From positions 434,001 to 498,000 of the forward strand of contig NZ_JAGGJA010000001.1 of assembly GCF_026229185.1 (NCBI RefSeq): a DNA stretch of 64,000 nt. The letters run 5' to 3'. Below, piece after piece: positions 1 to 8,858 of this stretch (position 1 is the first letter of the stretch; the number at the start of each line of letters is the position of its first letter). Made by a program: the position numbers and the translations under genes. The DNA comes from Fodinibius salsisoli (GTDB lineage Bacteria > Bacteroidota > Rhodothermia > Balneolales > Balneolaceae). A model generated the notes under the pieces. It saw only the letters and a list, made by a program, of their open reading frames with translations, made no database searches and had not been told where the DNA came from.

Positions 1-255
1 GCGGAAGAAACACAACTCAGTAAATACCAGCTAATACGTCTATTCCGGAAAGAGCAAGATACTACTCCATGGAAATTTCTGATTGCCAAGAGAATTGAAA
101 AAGTAAAGGAGCTCCTGAAAGAGGGAATGTCCCCTGGACAAGCTGCTGTTGAGGCCGGCTTTTACGATCAGAGTCACTTAAATAAGACCTTTCGGGAAAA
201 AGTAGGACAGACGCCTAAAGAATACCAGGAGCAAAATTTTAAAAATCGAAATTAA
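1..255 (+). CDS. AraC-family transcriptional regulator, C-terminal part
   Basis: The window opens inside a reading frame of 84 codons that ends at TAA 253-255. It matches the second half of an AraC/XylS DNA-binding domain: a helix with KRIEKVKELLKEG, then the second helix-turn-helix with AGFYDQSHLNKTFREKVGQTP, a typical AraC signature. The effector-binding N-terminus lies outside the window, so neither the signal nor the true start can be judged. It runs in the same direction as the ClpP-like gene 134 bp downstream, but nothing shows that they are linked. Confidence 0.85.
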   Translation, partial: AEETQLSKYQLIRLFRKEQDTTPWKFLIAKRIEKVKELLKEGMSPGQAAVEAGFYDQSHLNKTFREKVGQTPKEYQEQNFKNRN

Positions 256-389
256 ACTGAAATTCCTGAATATGAATGGTGCTTAAGTTTTTGGAGCCTG
301 ACTTTTTCTTTTTTCTGCAATATTTTACAATACGTTCATTGAAAGATATTATAAGCTTGTATTCCATCTCGTTAATAAAACCTTAAACT

Positions 390-959
390 ATGGAACAAGA
401 AAAAAAGAACCGCCTTCATAAATCAGTAACCGAACGACTCTTTAAGTCTCGCATTGTCATTATCAACGGGGAAATTACTCAAGAACTGGTGGGCCGAGTG
501 GCCGGAGAGTTATTAGCCCTGGCATCAGAATCCGATGAGCCCATCACGTTGTTTATTCATTCACAGGGTGGCCACGTGGATTCCGGACATGCTATTTATG
601 ATGCTATTCGCTTCATTGATGCACGGGTCCGGATGGTTGGCAACGGATGGGTAGCCAGCGCCGGAGCTTTAATCTATGTGTCCGTTCCGCCCGAAGATCG
701 CTACTGCCTGCCCAACACCCGCTTTTTACTACATCAACCGAGCGGAGGTGTGCAGGGTAGTGGAAGCGATATCGCTATTGAAGCAGAAGAAATCGTCAAA
801 ATGCGTCAACGGTTGAATGAAATTCTTGCGGAAGCAACAGGCCAACCTCTCGAAAAAGTACAGGACGATACCCAGAGAAACTTCTGGCTCACTGCAGAAG
901 AGGCCAAAGAATACGGATTGGTGGGCTCCATTGTTGAACATATCTCAGAGGTAAAATAG
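390..959 (+). CDS. ClpP-family protease subunit, Asn in place of catalytic Asp
   Basis: This 189-residue protein has the whole ClpP fold. Ser90 lies in GWVASAGA, His115 in FLLHQPSGG, and the C-terminal LTAEEAKEYGLV block is present. The Ser-His and His-Asp spacings (25 and 49) equal those of E. coli ClpP, but the third triad position, 164, is Asn (TQRNFW) instead of Asp. The oligomer-sensor motif SPGG reads SQGG. ClpP normally forms a 14-subunit chamber fed by ClpX or ClpA/C. Listeria ClpP1 also carries Asn here and depends on a partner ClpP, so this is probably a second, regulatory or weakly active paralogue. No clpX or trigger factor gene is adjacent. It starts at ATG 390 without a strong ribosome site. 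Confidence 0.88.
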   Translation: MEQEKKNRLHKSVTERLFKSRIVIINGEITQELVGRVAGELLALASESDEPITLFIHSQGGHVDSGHAIYDAIRFIDARVRMVGNGWVASAGALIYVSVPPEDRYCLPNTRFLLHQPSGGVQGSGSDIAIEAEEIVKMRQRLNEILAEATGQPLEKVQDDTQRNFWLTAEEAKEYGLVGSIVEHISEVK

Positions 960-1171
960 ACTAGTAACACCAATCGTTTTAACTGAAGTTGGGGTCCCTC
1001 CAACGATAAAAATTAATAAGCTAAGCCAACAGTTTTGAGATACCTTTGGTGCCTGGCGTTTTCAACGCATTGTAAAGCGGGTGGACCTAACTTGTAATGA
1101 TTCGGAAAGTAAAATCGTCCTTAGAAATCGCTGGATAAATTTTCCAAATTTTAGGCTTTCAATTGTTGAAT

Positions 1172-1205
1172 AATTCTTTTAGAATAGTTGTGTTTTAAAA
1201 GAATT
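1172..1205. promoter_or_regulatory. 10-bp dyad upstream of the lipoprotein gene
   Basis: The arms AATTCTTTTA (1172-1181) and TAAAAGAATT (1196-1205) are perfect inverted repeats 14 bp apart. They end 26 bp before the ATG at 1232. They could be an operator or a 5' leader hairpin of the small lipoprotein gene. The AT-rich composition lowers confidence. The rest of the gap 960-1231 shows only a weak GTTGG/CCAAC hairpin (988-1004) after the ClpP-like gene. Confidence 0.4.
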
Positions 1206-1231
1206 TATTTTAAGTAATAATTGTAAAGTTT

Positions 1232-1663
1232 ATGAGTAAGGGCTCTGCTTGCCTTGGCATATGTAGTATCTTATTGGGTATCTTAGCTTTGGCAGGATGT
1301 GAGGTCACAGATGTACCGGAAGGAGGACCTCTGAACGTCAGTTTTAAAGTGGAAAAAAGTAATTATGAGATTGGTTCTTCCATTAAAACCATACTCAAGA
1401 ATGGCTCGGGGCTACGGATTACCTATAATCCCTGCTCCTCCACGCTAGTTCATAAAAATGAAGAAAGCTGGCAAGAAATGGACTCCTTTTTACTTTGTAC
1501 CTATGATCTAAAAAGTCTTGCTCCCGGTGACTCAGCTTCGTATCATATCGATCTAACGGACAACATGAACTTGCCAGAAGGCGTTTATAAAGTCAGAACC
1601 AACATAGAGGCCCAAGAAGAAAAAACGATTGCCACCCAATCTTTTAAGGTTACCGTTAATTAA
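1232..1663 (+). CDS. small lipoprotein with an Ig-like (BsuPI-type) domain
   Basis: The 143-residue product begins with a lipoprotein signal: a hydrophobic stretch ending in the lipobox LAGC, with Cys at residue 23, so it is probably membrane-anchored and faces the periplasm or surface. The rest is beta-rich, with pattern FKVEKSNYEIGSSIKTILKN early, two Cys residues (C43 region and C60 region) and LPEGVYKVR near the end. This resembles the immunoglobulin-like fold of BsuPI-type proteinase inhibitor domains. The function is unknown. Its last 8 bp overlap the end of the convergent NTF2-like gene. Confidence 0.7.
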   Translation: MSKGSACLGICSILLGILALAGCEVTDVPEGGPLNVSFKVEKSNYEIGSSIKTILKNGSGLRITYNPCSSTLVHKNEESWQEMDSFLLCTYDLKSLAPGDSASYHIDLTDNMNLPEGVYKVRTNIEAQEEKTIATQSFKVTVN

Positions 1664-2117
1664 CATTAACGGCTTGGGCCACCGCAAAACTATCTTCATA
1701 GAGCCGGTATCGGACAATTAGCCCGTTGCGCACCTCAAACTCAATGGCAAATTCGCTTTCAATAATTTGTCCTGTATCATTGACACGCGACTTTAAAGAT
1801 CCCAGAGCTACGGCTTGTTCGTCATCCACCAGGGTTGAACGGACCGAAAAGTCAATGGGTTCGATCTTCGTACGCAGATCACGAATAAAATTTGTGACCC
1901 CAACCCGTCCTTTGCGACGCCCAACCCAAGGCACATCCTCTGTATTTCCGGGAATATAAAAATCTACACTCTTGCTGAACAAGGATGCAATGGATGCGGG
2001 ATCTATGTTCGACCGTACAGCTTCCAGGTAAAGATTAACGACATTTTCTGTTACTTCAGTTTTTGTTTTTTGCTGCGAACTCTGCAATGAAGAATGAGGA
2101 TATTGCTGGTTAATCAT
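1656..2117 (-). CDS. NTF2/SnoaL-like protein, distal gene of the efflux operon
   Basis: This 153-residue protein has the SnoaL-like cone fold pattern: an N-terminal helix with VVNLYLEAVRSN, the segment IASLFSKSVDFYIPG, then strands and the closing EFAIEFEVRNGLIVRYRLYEDSFAV. Such domains bind small hydrophobic ligands or act as isomerases or hydrolases; no catalytic set can be assigned here. It lies 43 bp after a second copy (2161-2640) on the same strand, at the far end of the RND efflux operon. A role in handling the pumped compound is possible but only inferred from position. The 3' end overlaps the convergent lipoprotein gene by 8 bp. Confidence 0.75.
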   Translation of the reverse strand: MINQQYPHSSLQSSQQKTKTEVTENVVNLYLEAVRSNIDPASIASLFSKSVDFYIPGNTEDVPWVGRRKGRVGVTNFIRDLRTKIEPIDFSVRSTLVDDEQAVALGSLKSRVNDTGQIIESEFAIEFEVRNGLIVRYRLYEDSFAVAQAVNVN

Positions 2118-2160
2118 ATTAGACAGAAAAGTTTAAATACTGATGACATTTAATTTCTAC

Positions 2161-2640
2161 TCAGTTGGATATATTCGCATATTTTTGCTCTTCAGGCTTA
2201 TCTTCCAAGCGAGTAATATCGTTCTTGTAGATCCGGAAGCGCGTTATTTCTCCATTATGAACCGTAAACTGGAAAGAAAACTCCTCATAAATAGCCTCAC
2301 CCGTTTTGCGTTGTCGGGCTGTCAGCTTTGCTAATACAACGGCTTCTTCGCCATCTATATCCATGGATTTAATATTAAAGAAAATAGATTTCATCTTAAT
2401 TTTTAGCTCCTGGACACAGTTTATCACTTTTTTATATCCGTCAGTCATAGCATTTGTCGGCTTATCATGGTCGGGTGAATAAAAGTTGACGTCCTTGCTA
2501 AACAATGAAGCGATGGTATCCGACTCAGCACCTGTATTCATCGCTTCAAAGTATTTTTCGATTACATAACGCGTTACATCGCTGGTTACTTTACGAATAA
2601 ATGCTTTTTTAAACTCGTCAGTATAATTTTGAGCCTTCAT
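2161..2640 (-). CDS. NTF2/SnoaL-like protein in the efflux operon
   Basis: This 159-residue relative of the downstream gene shares the same landmarks: YFEAMNTGAESDTIASLFSK near the N-terminus, DVNFYSPDHDKP, then EEAVVLAKLTAR and a C-terminal EEFSFQFTVHNGEITRFRIY. It lies only 26 bp after the outer-membrane factor gene on the same strand, so co-transcription with the pump is likely. There is no signal peptide, so it acts in the cytoplasm. The tandem copies look like an old duplication that has since diverged. The substrate is unknown. Confidence 0.72.
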   Translation of the reverse strand: MKAQNYTDEFKKAFIRKVTSDVTRYVIEKYFEAMNTGAESDTIASLFSKDVNFYSPDHDKPTNAMTDGYKKVINCVQELKIKMKSIFFNIKSMDIDGEEAVVLAKLTARQRKTGEAIYEEFSFQFTVHNGEITRFRIYKNDITRLEDKPEEQKYANISN

Positions 2641-2666
2641 AACATCACCATCTTAAGATATTTTCG

Positions 2667-4124
2667 TTACTGCTTCTTAACATTTTGCTGGTCCGCATAC
2701 TGTTGATTACTTACCTGCCATCCTCCGCCTAACGAGCGGTAAATCCGAATCAAATCGGTGGCTACTTGAATCTCGCTAATGGCCAGCTGATCCTGGGCCT
2801 GCAACAATTGGCGTTCGGCATCCAGTACATCCAGGAAGCTGTCGATGCCCGCCTCATATCGCTGACGGGCGAGCTCGGCCGCTTTGGCACTGGATCGGGC
2901 TGCAGTAGTCAACCGGCGGCGCCGTTCTTCTTCCCGGCTGAAATCAGACATCGCAGTGGATACCTCCTCCAATGCCTGCAATATTACCTGCCTGTACGTG
3001 GCTAAGCGTGCTTCGGTTTCAGCGTCAGCCGCATCCACACGAGCATCAACCCGACCCAGGTCGAAAGCCGACCAACTAATAGAGGGACCCACTGCCGCGC
3101 TTAAGGCTCCGCCCGAGAAGAGGTCCCCGAACGTGGTAGCGATAAACCCGAGGTTCCCCAAAATACTTACGCGGGGAAAATAGTCAGCAGCCTGTACGTT
3201 ATAACGGGCTACGGAAGCGGCCAGCTGTCGCTCCGCCTCCCTGATATCCGGGCGCCGCCGCAACATCTGTTCGGGCTTACCCACCGCAACCGACAGTGGA
3301 ATGGAAGGCAGGGGTTGCTCTTCTTCCAACCAGCCATGTAATGTTGATGGAGCTTGCCCGGTAAGTACGCTCAGGCGGTTCATCACCTCTTGAACCTGCG
3401 CCTTGAGCGGTGGTATCGTGGATTTTGTGAGTTCCAGTTGTGCACGCGAGCGTGACACATCCAGCTCGGAACCACTGCCGTTTGTTTCAAGCTGCTTGCT
3501 CAATTCATAGGTCTCCTGCTGATTTTCAACATTTTGTTGGGCGACATCCAGCCGATGCTGGGCACCCCGCAATTGCATATAATTTAAAGCCACTTCAGAA
3601 GCTACGCTCACATAAGCTCCCCGCAGTTGAGCAGCACTCGCCTGATAAGTGGCTTTAGCTGCTTTTTTACGCTGGGAGACTCGTCCAAATAAATCCAGTT
3701 CCCAGGAAGCACTCAGACCGACGTCATACGTTTCAATGTTACGATCGGCGATTGGGACGCCGGATTTCTCGCTTTGCCGCTGCCAGCTATATCCACCTTC
3801 GGCCTGCACAATCGGAAACAGCTCAAAACCTTTTTCACGGAGCTGGGCCCGGGTCTGGCGCACATTGGCCACGGCCACGGCAATATTCAGGTTGTGATTG
3901 AGTGCCTGACTCACGAGTGAGTCCAACGTTTCATCCTCAAACCGGCTCCACCAGTCCTCTACCGGCTCGGCCACTTCAAATCGCTTGCTTTGCTCCAGCT
4001 CATACCGCTGCTGATCCGTCATCGAGGATGACGAAGGCTCTTGATAATTCCGCACGCTGCAAGAAGCTAAAAATATAGCAGCAGTGAGGATTAATACGAT
4101 GTTACTGTTTTTGATTCGATACAT
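2667..4124 (-). CDS. RND efflux outer membrane lipoprotein (OprM/NodT type)
   Basis: The 485-residue protein carries a lipobox (FLASCSV, Cys near 22) and the two repeated outer-membrane-efflux-protein halves typical of OprM/TolC. The first half contains WWSRFEDETLDSLVSQAL and SWELDLFGRVSQRKKAA; the second contains RRRPDIREAERQLAASVARY and RYEAGIDSFLDVLDAERQLL. It forms the trimeric outer-membrane duct of the pump. It follows the inner-membrane RND gene by only 5 bp, so the three pump genes form one operon. The length is normal for the family. Confidence 0.95.
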   Translation of the reverse strand: MYRIKNSNIVLILTAAIFLASCSVRNYQEPSSSSMTDQQRYELEQSKRFEVAEPVEDWWSRFEDETLDSLVSQALNHNLNIAVAVANVRQTRAQLREKGFELFPIVQAEGGYSWQRQSEKSGVPIADRNIETYDVGLSASWELDLFGRVSQRKKAAKATYQASAAQLRGAYVSVASEVALNYMQLRGAQHRLDVAQQNVENQQETYELSKQLETNGSGSELDVSRSRAQLELTKSTIPPLKAQVQEVMNRLSVLTGQAPSTLHGWLEEEQPLPSIPLSVAVGKPEQMLRRRPDIREAERQLAASVARYNVQAADYFPRVSILGNLGFIATTFGDLFSGGALSAAVGPSISWSAFDLGRVDARVDAADAETEARLATYRQVILQALEEVSTAMSDFSREEERRRRLTTAARSSAKAAELARQRYEAGIDSFLDVLDAERQLLQAQDQLAISEIQVATDLIRIYRSLGGGWQVSNQQYADQQNVKKQ

Positions 4125-4129
4125 ATCAA

Positions 4130-7100
4130 TTATTCTTCTGAAGTTGATGATTCAATAGCAGGGGTTGGAGGCCGGGTATTACGCTGATCTTTGGCCAAAC
4201 TTCGCACCACCACATAGAAAACGGGGGTCAGAAATAAGCCCAGTAGTGTAACGCCCAACATACCGGCAAACTCGGTCAGGCCAATGGCAAATCGCATCTC
4301 CGATCCCGCGCCGGTAGATATCAGCAGAGGAATCATGCCAAGGATAAACGCAAAGGCGGTCATCAGGATGGGACGCAGGCGAATCTTAGCGGCCTGCACG
4401 GCAGCTTCCCATCGACCTACCTGCTGATTTTCTTCAATCTGTTTGGCAAATTCAACAATCAGAATCGCATTTTTACTGGCCAGTCCTACCAGCACAACCA
4501 AACCGATTTGTGTGAGCACATTCACATCCTGTCCCATCAGTCCCAGCCCAATAGCAGCCGAGAGCACACACATCGGGACGATGAGAACGATGGCCAGCGG
4601 CAGCAGCCAGCTTTCGTACTGAGCTGACAAGATCAGGAAGGCAAATACGACAGCCAGAATAAATACCAGGATCGCCATATTGCCAACCTGTTTTTCCTGG
4701 TAGGCCAGCTCCGTCCACTCATAGCTGATACCTTGCGGAAGGGTCTCGGCAGCAAGTTTCTCCATCTGGTCCAAGGCTTCGCCGGTACTGTAACCAGGCG
4801 CAGCTTCGCCACTCAGGGCTGCTGCAGGGAATAAGTTAAACCTGGGAACCCGCGGCGCGCCTGTAGTTTGATCTACATCCGAGACCGAGCCCAGGGGAAC
4901 CATCCCACCCTGATCGTTGCGAACCCTCAGGTTAAGCAGGTCGGATGGTGTACTTCGATACGACGCATCCGCCTGTGCCGTAACCTGATAGGTGCGCCCC
5001 AAGTAGTTAAAGTCATTGACGTACGAAGATCCGACCATTAAATTCAGGGTTTGAAAAAGATCAGAAACATTCACGCCCAGTCGTTCGGCACGCTCTCGAT
5101 CCACATCCAAAAATATTTTGGGAGTATTGGTGCCAAAGGTTCTGAAAGCATTGACGATAGCCGGATCCTGGTTGGCCGCCATTGCCAGTTTTTTCGTGGC
5201 TTCATCCAATGCCTTCGAGCCAACACCTGACCGGTCCTGGACCATCATTTTAAAGCCGCCGGCATTCCCAATACCCTGCACCGGTGGAGGTGGAATGACA
5301 AACACATTGGCCTCCTGGATTTGCGCGGCGGTCTGGTTCAACTGGCCGAGTAAAGGACCAAATCCAATGCCATGCTCCTCTCGATAAGAAAAATCTTCGA
5401 GCGGGAGGAAGATCACCGCTTCGTTTGGAGCATTGGTAAATGTGGCCCCGGATAAGCCGGTAAAGGCAATGGTGTTCTCTACCCCCTCAATGTCTAAAAA
5501 CTTGTCGGTCGCCTGTTGTACCACCGCATCGGTACGATCCAGAGAAGCCCCCGGCGGAAGCTGCACAACCGTAATAAAATACCCCTGATCCTGGGGAGGG
5601 ATAAATCCACCGGGCAGCCGGTTGAAGAGGAAAAAGGCCAGCCCAATCAATACCAGGTAGACCAGCAAGACCGATCGCTCCCGTCGGACGCCCTTCTCAA
5701 CGACCGATGCATATTTCCCGGAGAGCCGGTCCATAAGGCTGTTGAACTTTCCAAACAGGTAGTCTACGGGTTTAAGCAGTCCTGAGCGCTTAACGTTCGA
5801 CTCGTCTTTCAAAATCAGGGCACTTAAAGCCGGGGTGAGCGTCAGTGAAACCACCAGCGACCACAGCGTAGCCGTGGAAATCGTCAGGGCAAACTGGCGA
5901 AAAAACTGTCCGGAGATGCCCTCTAAGAAGGCCGTGGGAATAAACACACCCGCCAACACCAATACCATGGAGACCAGCGCCGCGCCGACTTCATCCATCG
6001 TTTTGTGGACCGCCTCCCGCGGGCTCATGCCTTCCTCGATATTGCGGGCAGCGTCTTCGACCACGACAATGGCATCATCCACCACAATACCGATAGCCAG
6101 CACGAGACCAAACAGCGTCAGGTTATTGAGCGAGAAGCCCAGCAAATTCATGATGGCAAAGGTCCCGATCAGCGAGATAGGGATAGCCAGGATGGGGATG
6201 ATAGATGCCCGGAACGACTGCAAAAACAAAACGATGACGATAACCACCAAGATGATTGCTTCGATAATCGTGCGGTACACTTCATTCAAAGATTGCTCTA
6301 CGTATTCGGTCGGATTGTACAATACCTTGTATTCCAGTCCGGCTGGAAAATCTTCCGAAAATTCCTCCATTCTCGCCAACACCTCATCTGCGGCTTCAAT
6401 GGCGTTGGAACCGGGGCGCTGAAAGACACCCAGGGCTACTCCTGGATTCTTGCCCAGATAGCTGCGGGTAGTGTACGATTGGGCGCCGAGCTCAACCCGG
6501 GCGATGTCTTCCAACCGGACAATTCGCCCGTTTTCTTCTTTAACAATAACCTGCTCAAATTCCTCTTTTGATTCCAGTCGCCCTTGCGTCTGCACATTAA
6601 TCCGGAAGGCTCCACCCTCCGCATTATTGGGCTCCTGGTTGAGGTTACCACTCGCTACCTGCACATTTTGAGCACGCAGAGCTCCCAACACATCACCGGA
6701 AGTAATATTCAGTGTCGTCATACGATCGGGATCAACCCATACACGCATGGCATACTCGCTACCCCCGAAGACCATCACATTACCAACGCCGTCGATACGA
6801 GACAGCTGGTCGCGGATGCGGAGGGTGGCATAATTTGAGATGTACAACTGGTCGTAACTCTTATCCGGTGACAGCAAATTTACCACCATCAAAAAGTTGG
6901 GCGAATTTTTTAAAGTAGTCACGCCCAGCTGGCGTGTCTGCTGTGGCAGTCGGGGCTCAGCGCGGGCTACCCGGTTTTGAACCTGTACCTGGGCATCATC
7001 AATATCGGTGCCCAGTTCAAAGGTTACGGTAATGGTCAGATTTCCATCATCCGTTGCCTGAGACTGCATGTAAATCATATTTTCCACCCCGTTGATCTCC

Positions 7101-7306
7101 TGCTCCAGGGGCGTAGCAACGACTTCTGAAACGGTCTTTGCGCTGGCACCCGGCAGAGAGGCTCGTATCTCAATTGTGGGGGGAACGATATCCGGATATT
7201 GATTGACCGGCAGTGAAAAATAAGATAATGTTCCGATAATGATTATGACCAGCGAAAGTACGGTGGCAAGAATCGGGCGATCTGTAAAAATATGCGGAAG
7301 TTTCAT
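4130..7306 (-). CDS. RND efflux transporter, AcrB/MexB-like (HAE1) permease
   Basis: This 1058-residue protein is a proton-driven multidrug exporter of the inner membrane. It has 12 predicted membrane helices and two large periplasmic loops. It opens with the family start MKLPHIFTDRPILATVLSL. The proton-relay Asp pair is present in GIVVDDAIVVVEDAARNI (helix 4) and the relay Lys in GLASKNAILIVEFAKQ (helix 10). The substrate loops look intact. Its first 4 bp overlap the end of the adaptor gene (ATGA), showing tight coupling. The substrate cannot be read from sequence; HAE1 pumps take amphiphilic drugs, bile salts or solvents. Confidence 0.97.
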   Translation of the reverse strand: MKLPHIFTDRPILATVLSLVIIIIGTLSYFSLPVNQYPDIVPPTIEIRASLPGASAKTVSEVVATPLEQEINGVENMIYMQSQATDDGNLTITVTFELGTDIDDAQVQVQNRVARAEPRLPQQTRQLGVTTLKNSPNFLMVVNLLSPDKSYDQLYISNYATLRIRDQLSRIDGVGNVMVFGGSEYAMRVWVDPDRMTTLNITSGDVLGALRAQNVQVASGNLNQEPNNAEGGAFRINVQTQGRLESKEEFEQVIVKEENGRIVRLEDIARVELGAQSYTTRSYLGKNPGVALGVFQRPGSNAIEAADEVLARMEEFSEDFPAGLEYKVLYNPTEYVEQSLNEVYRTIIEAIILVVIVIVLFLQSFRASIIPILAIPISLIGTFAIMNLLGFSLNNLTLFGLVLAIGIVVDDAIVVVEDAARNIEEGMSPREAVHKTMDEVGAALVSMVLVLAGVFIPTAFLEGISGQFFRQFALTISTATLWSLVVSLTLTPALSALILKDESNVKRSGLLKPVDYLFGKFNSLMDRLSGKYASVVEKGVRRERSVLLVYLVLIGLAFFLFNRLPGGFIPPQDQGYFITVVQLPPGASLDRTDAVVQQATDKFLDIEGVENTIAFTGLSGATFTNAPNEAVIFLPLEDFSYREEHGIGFGPLLGQLNQTAAQIQEANVFVIPPPPVQGIGNAGGFKMMVQDRSGVGSKALDEATKKLAMAANQDPAIVNAFRTFGTNTPKIFLDVDRERAERLGVNVSDLFQTLNLMVGSSYVNDFNYLGRTYQVTAQADASYRSTPSDLLNLRVRNDQGGMVPLGSVSDVDQTTGAPRVPRFNLFPAAALSGEAAPGYSTGEALDQMEKLAAETLPQGISYEWTELAYQEKQVGNMAILVFILAVVFAFLILSAQYESWLLPLAIVLIVPMCVLSAAIGLGLMGQDVNVLTQIGLVVLVGLASKNAILIVEFAKQIEENQQVGRWEAAVQAAKIRLRPILMTAFAFILGMIPLLISTGAGSEMRFAIGLTEFAGMLGVTLLGLFLTPVFYVVVRSLAKDQRNTRPPTPAIESSTSEE

Positions 7307-8481
7307 CGTTGTTGATCCTCTGCAACAAGTGCAATTTCATCTTGATTAATATTCACTGTTTGTCCCGGGCGCACTTTACTTGCTCCGTTGATAATGACAC
7401 GATCGGCTTTGGTAAGACCCCGTTCTATAATCCTCAGATTATTATGCAGCGAACCGGTTTCCACAACTTTGCGGCTTACCTTGCTGCTGTCATCAACCGT
7501 AAGCACAAAGCGCTGCGACTGATCGCTGGCAATAGCCTTGTCAGGGACCAGCAACTCGCGGTGCCGGCCCGTCGCCGAAAAACGGGCCTTGGCAAACATT
7601 CCGGGCGTCAACTGTAAGCTATCATTGGGAAAGATCGCCCGTACCAGAAGCGTTCCGGTGCTTTGATCAATTTCATTGTCGATAAAGTCTATCTTTCCCT
7701 GATGGGTGAATTGCTCTTCGCCCAGTAGTTTGGCCTGCATCCACTGACCACTATCCTGAATAGTCGCCAGATTACTTTTAAATGATTGATTTTTCATATA
7801 AGAAATCAGCTTATTTTCACTGGTTTCGAAAGTGAAGTAAATGGGGTCAAAAGAGACAATCCTTGTAAGCAACGTAGCCGAGGAAAGTCCTCCGCTCACG
7901 AGATTACCCACACTGACAAAGTTCTCACTTATTCTGCCGGAAACGGGCGCTTTGACTTCCGTAAACTCAAGGTCGAGCTCGGCAGAATGAACCGAAGCCT
8001 CGGCCGAAGAAACGGCAGACTGGGCCGACAGAAACTCTTGGTTTCTACGGTCAATCAATTCCTGAGAAACCGCACCGCTTGCCCGGAGGTTCTGGGCTCG
8101 CTCCAATTCTTTCTGGGCAAGCTCCAGTCGTGTCTGGGCGCTTTCAAGATCGGCTTGCGCCTGCTCCAGCGCAATTTTGTACGGACGTTGGTCGATGACA
8201 AAAAGTACATCACCTTTTTCTATCAGCTGACCATCCTCAAATTTTATCTCTTCCAGATATCCATCGACCCGGGCACGAACTTCAACACGTTCAACCGCCC
8301 GAAAACGGCCGGTGAATTCATCATACTGTGTCACAGCTTCCTCCAGCGGAGCACTAACGGTTACCGTGGGTGGAGGAGGAGTGGCCTGCTGTCCTTCTGA
8401 ACTGCTACAGCTGTTCGCCATGACAACAATTGCCACTCCAACAAGAACAAATTGTAATTTGGATAAGATTGAATTTTTCAT
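7303..8481 (-). CDS. RND efflux periplasmic adaptor (MFP) lipoprotein
   Basis: This membrane-fusion protein bridges pump and duct. I chose ATG 8481 (MKNSILSKLQ) because it gives a proper lipoprotein signal with a Cys in VVMANSCSSS; the frame runs open for 20 codons further upstream without a signal sequence. The product is about 392 residues. It shows the lipoyl/barrel-sandwich halves (RVEVRARVDGYLEEIKFEDG and APVSGRISENFVSVGNLV) flanking a long coiled-coil hairpin rich in Ala, Gln and Glu, then the beta-barrel with LTPGMFAKARF. It is the first pump gene after the MarR gene. Confidence 0.95.
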   Translation of the reverse strand: MKNSILSKLQFVLVGVAIVVMANSCSSSEGQQATPPPPTVTVSAPLEEAVTQYDEFTGRFRAVERVEVRARVDGYLEEIKFEDGQLIEKGDVLFVIDQRPYKIALEQAQADLESAQTRLELAQKELERAQNLRASGAVSQELIDRRNQEFLSAQSAVSSAEASVHSAELDLEFTEVKAPVSGRISENFVSVGNLVSGGLSSATLLTRIVSFDPIYFTFETSENKLISYMKNQSFKSNLATIQDSGQWMQAKLLGEEQFTHQGKIDFIDNEIDQSTGTLLVRAIFPNDSLQLTPGMFAKARFSATGRHRELLVPDKAIASDQSQRFVLTVDDSSKVSRKVVETGSLHNNLRIIERGLTKADRVIINGASKVRPGQTVNINQDEIALVAEDQQR

Positions 8482-8858
8482 AGTGAAACTCTCTGTTGAT
8501 GTTTTTCTGCTGTAAAACGGCATGAGCTTTAAGATTATCAATTAAAAAAGTGTGCAGGCAACAAACTATTGCCGCCAATTATGTGTTCGAACAATATATG
8601 TTGCAACAAACTTTGTTTCAACACATAATTATTTTTTATGTCTATTGGGGTCATTGTAAAAATTGATGAAGGGCTATTTTGTCCAGTTCGTGACTTCTAT
8701 TTTTGTATTAACCTATCCTTAAAAAAGTGAAGAGCACTCTCTCGGTTAATACAGCGGTTGGTTAACTACTCTACAAAATTTATCGACTGGATCTCACAGG
8801 AAGGAAAGGGAAGAAAGAATGGATAAACAAAATTAAAAACTGTGGAAACCTGAACCTT
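8482..8858. promoter_or_regulatory. promoter/operator region between MarR gene and RND operon
   Basis: This 377-bp stretch has no gene and is rich in dyads. The arms AATTATGTGTT (8577-8587) and AACACATAATT (8620-8630) are perfect 11-bp inverted repeats. Inside them lies the 8-bp palindrome GTTGCAAC (8600-8607). A second dyad, GGCAA (8557-8561) with TTGCC (8569-8573), lies nearer the adaptor gene. MarR dimers usually bind such TTGC/GCAA dyads, so this is the expected control region of the pump. I could not place a -10/-35 or -7/-33 pair with confidence. Nothing is recognised in 8640-8858. Confidence 0.6.
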
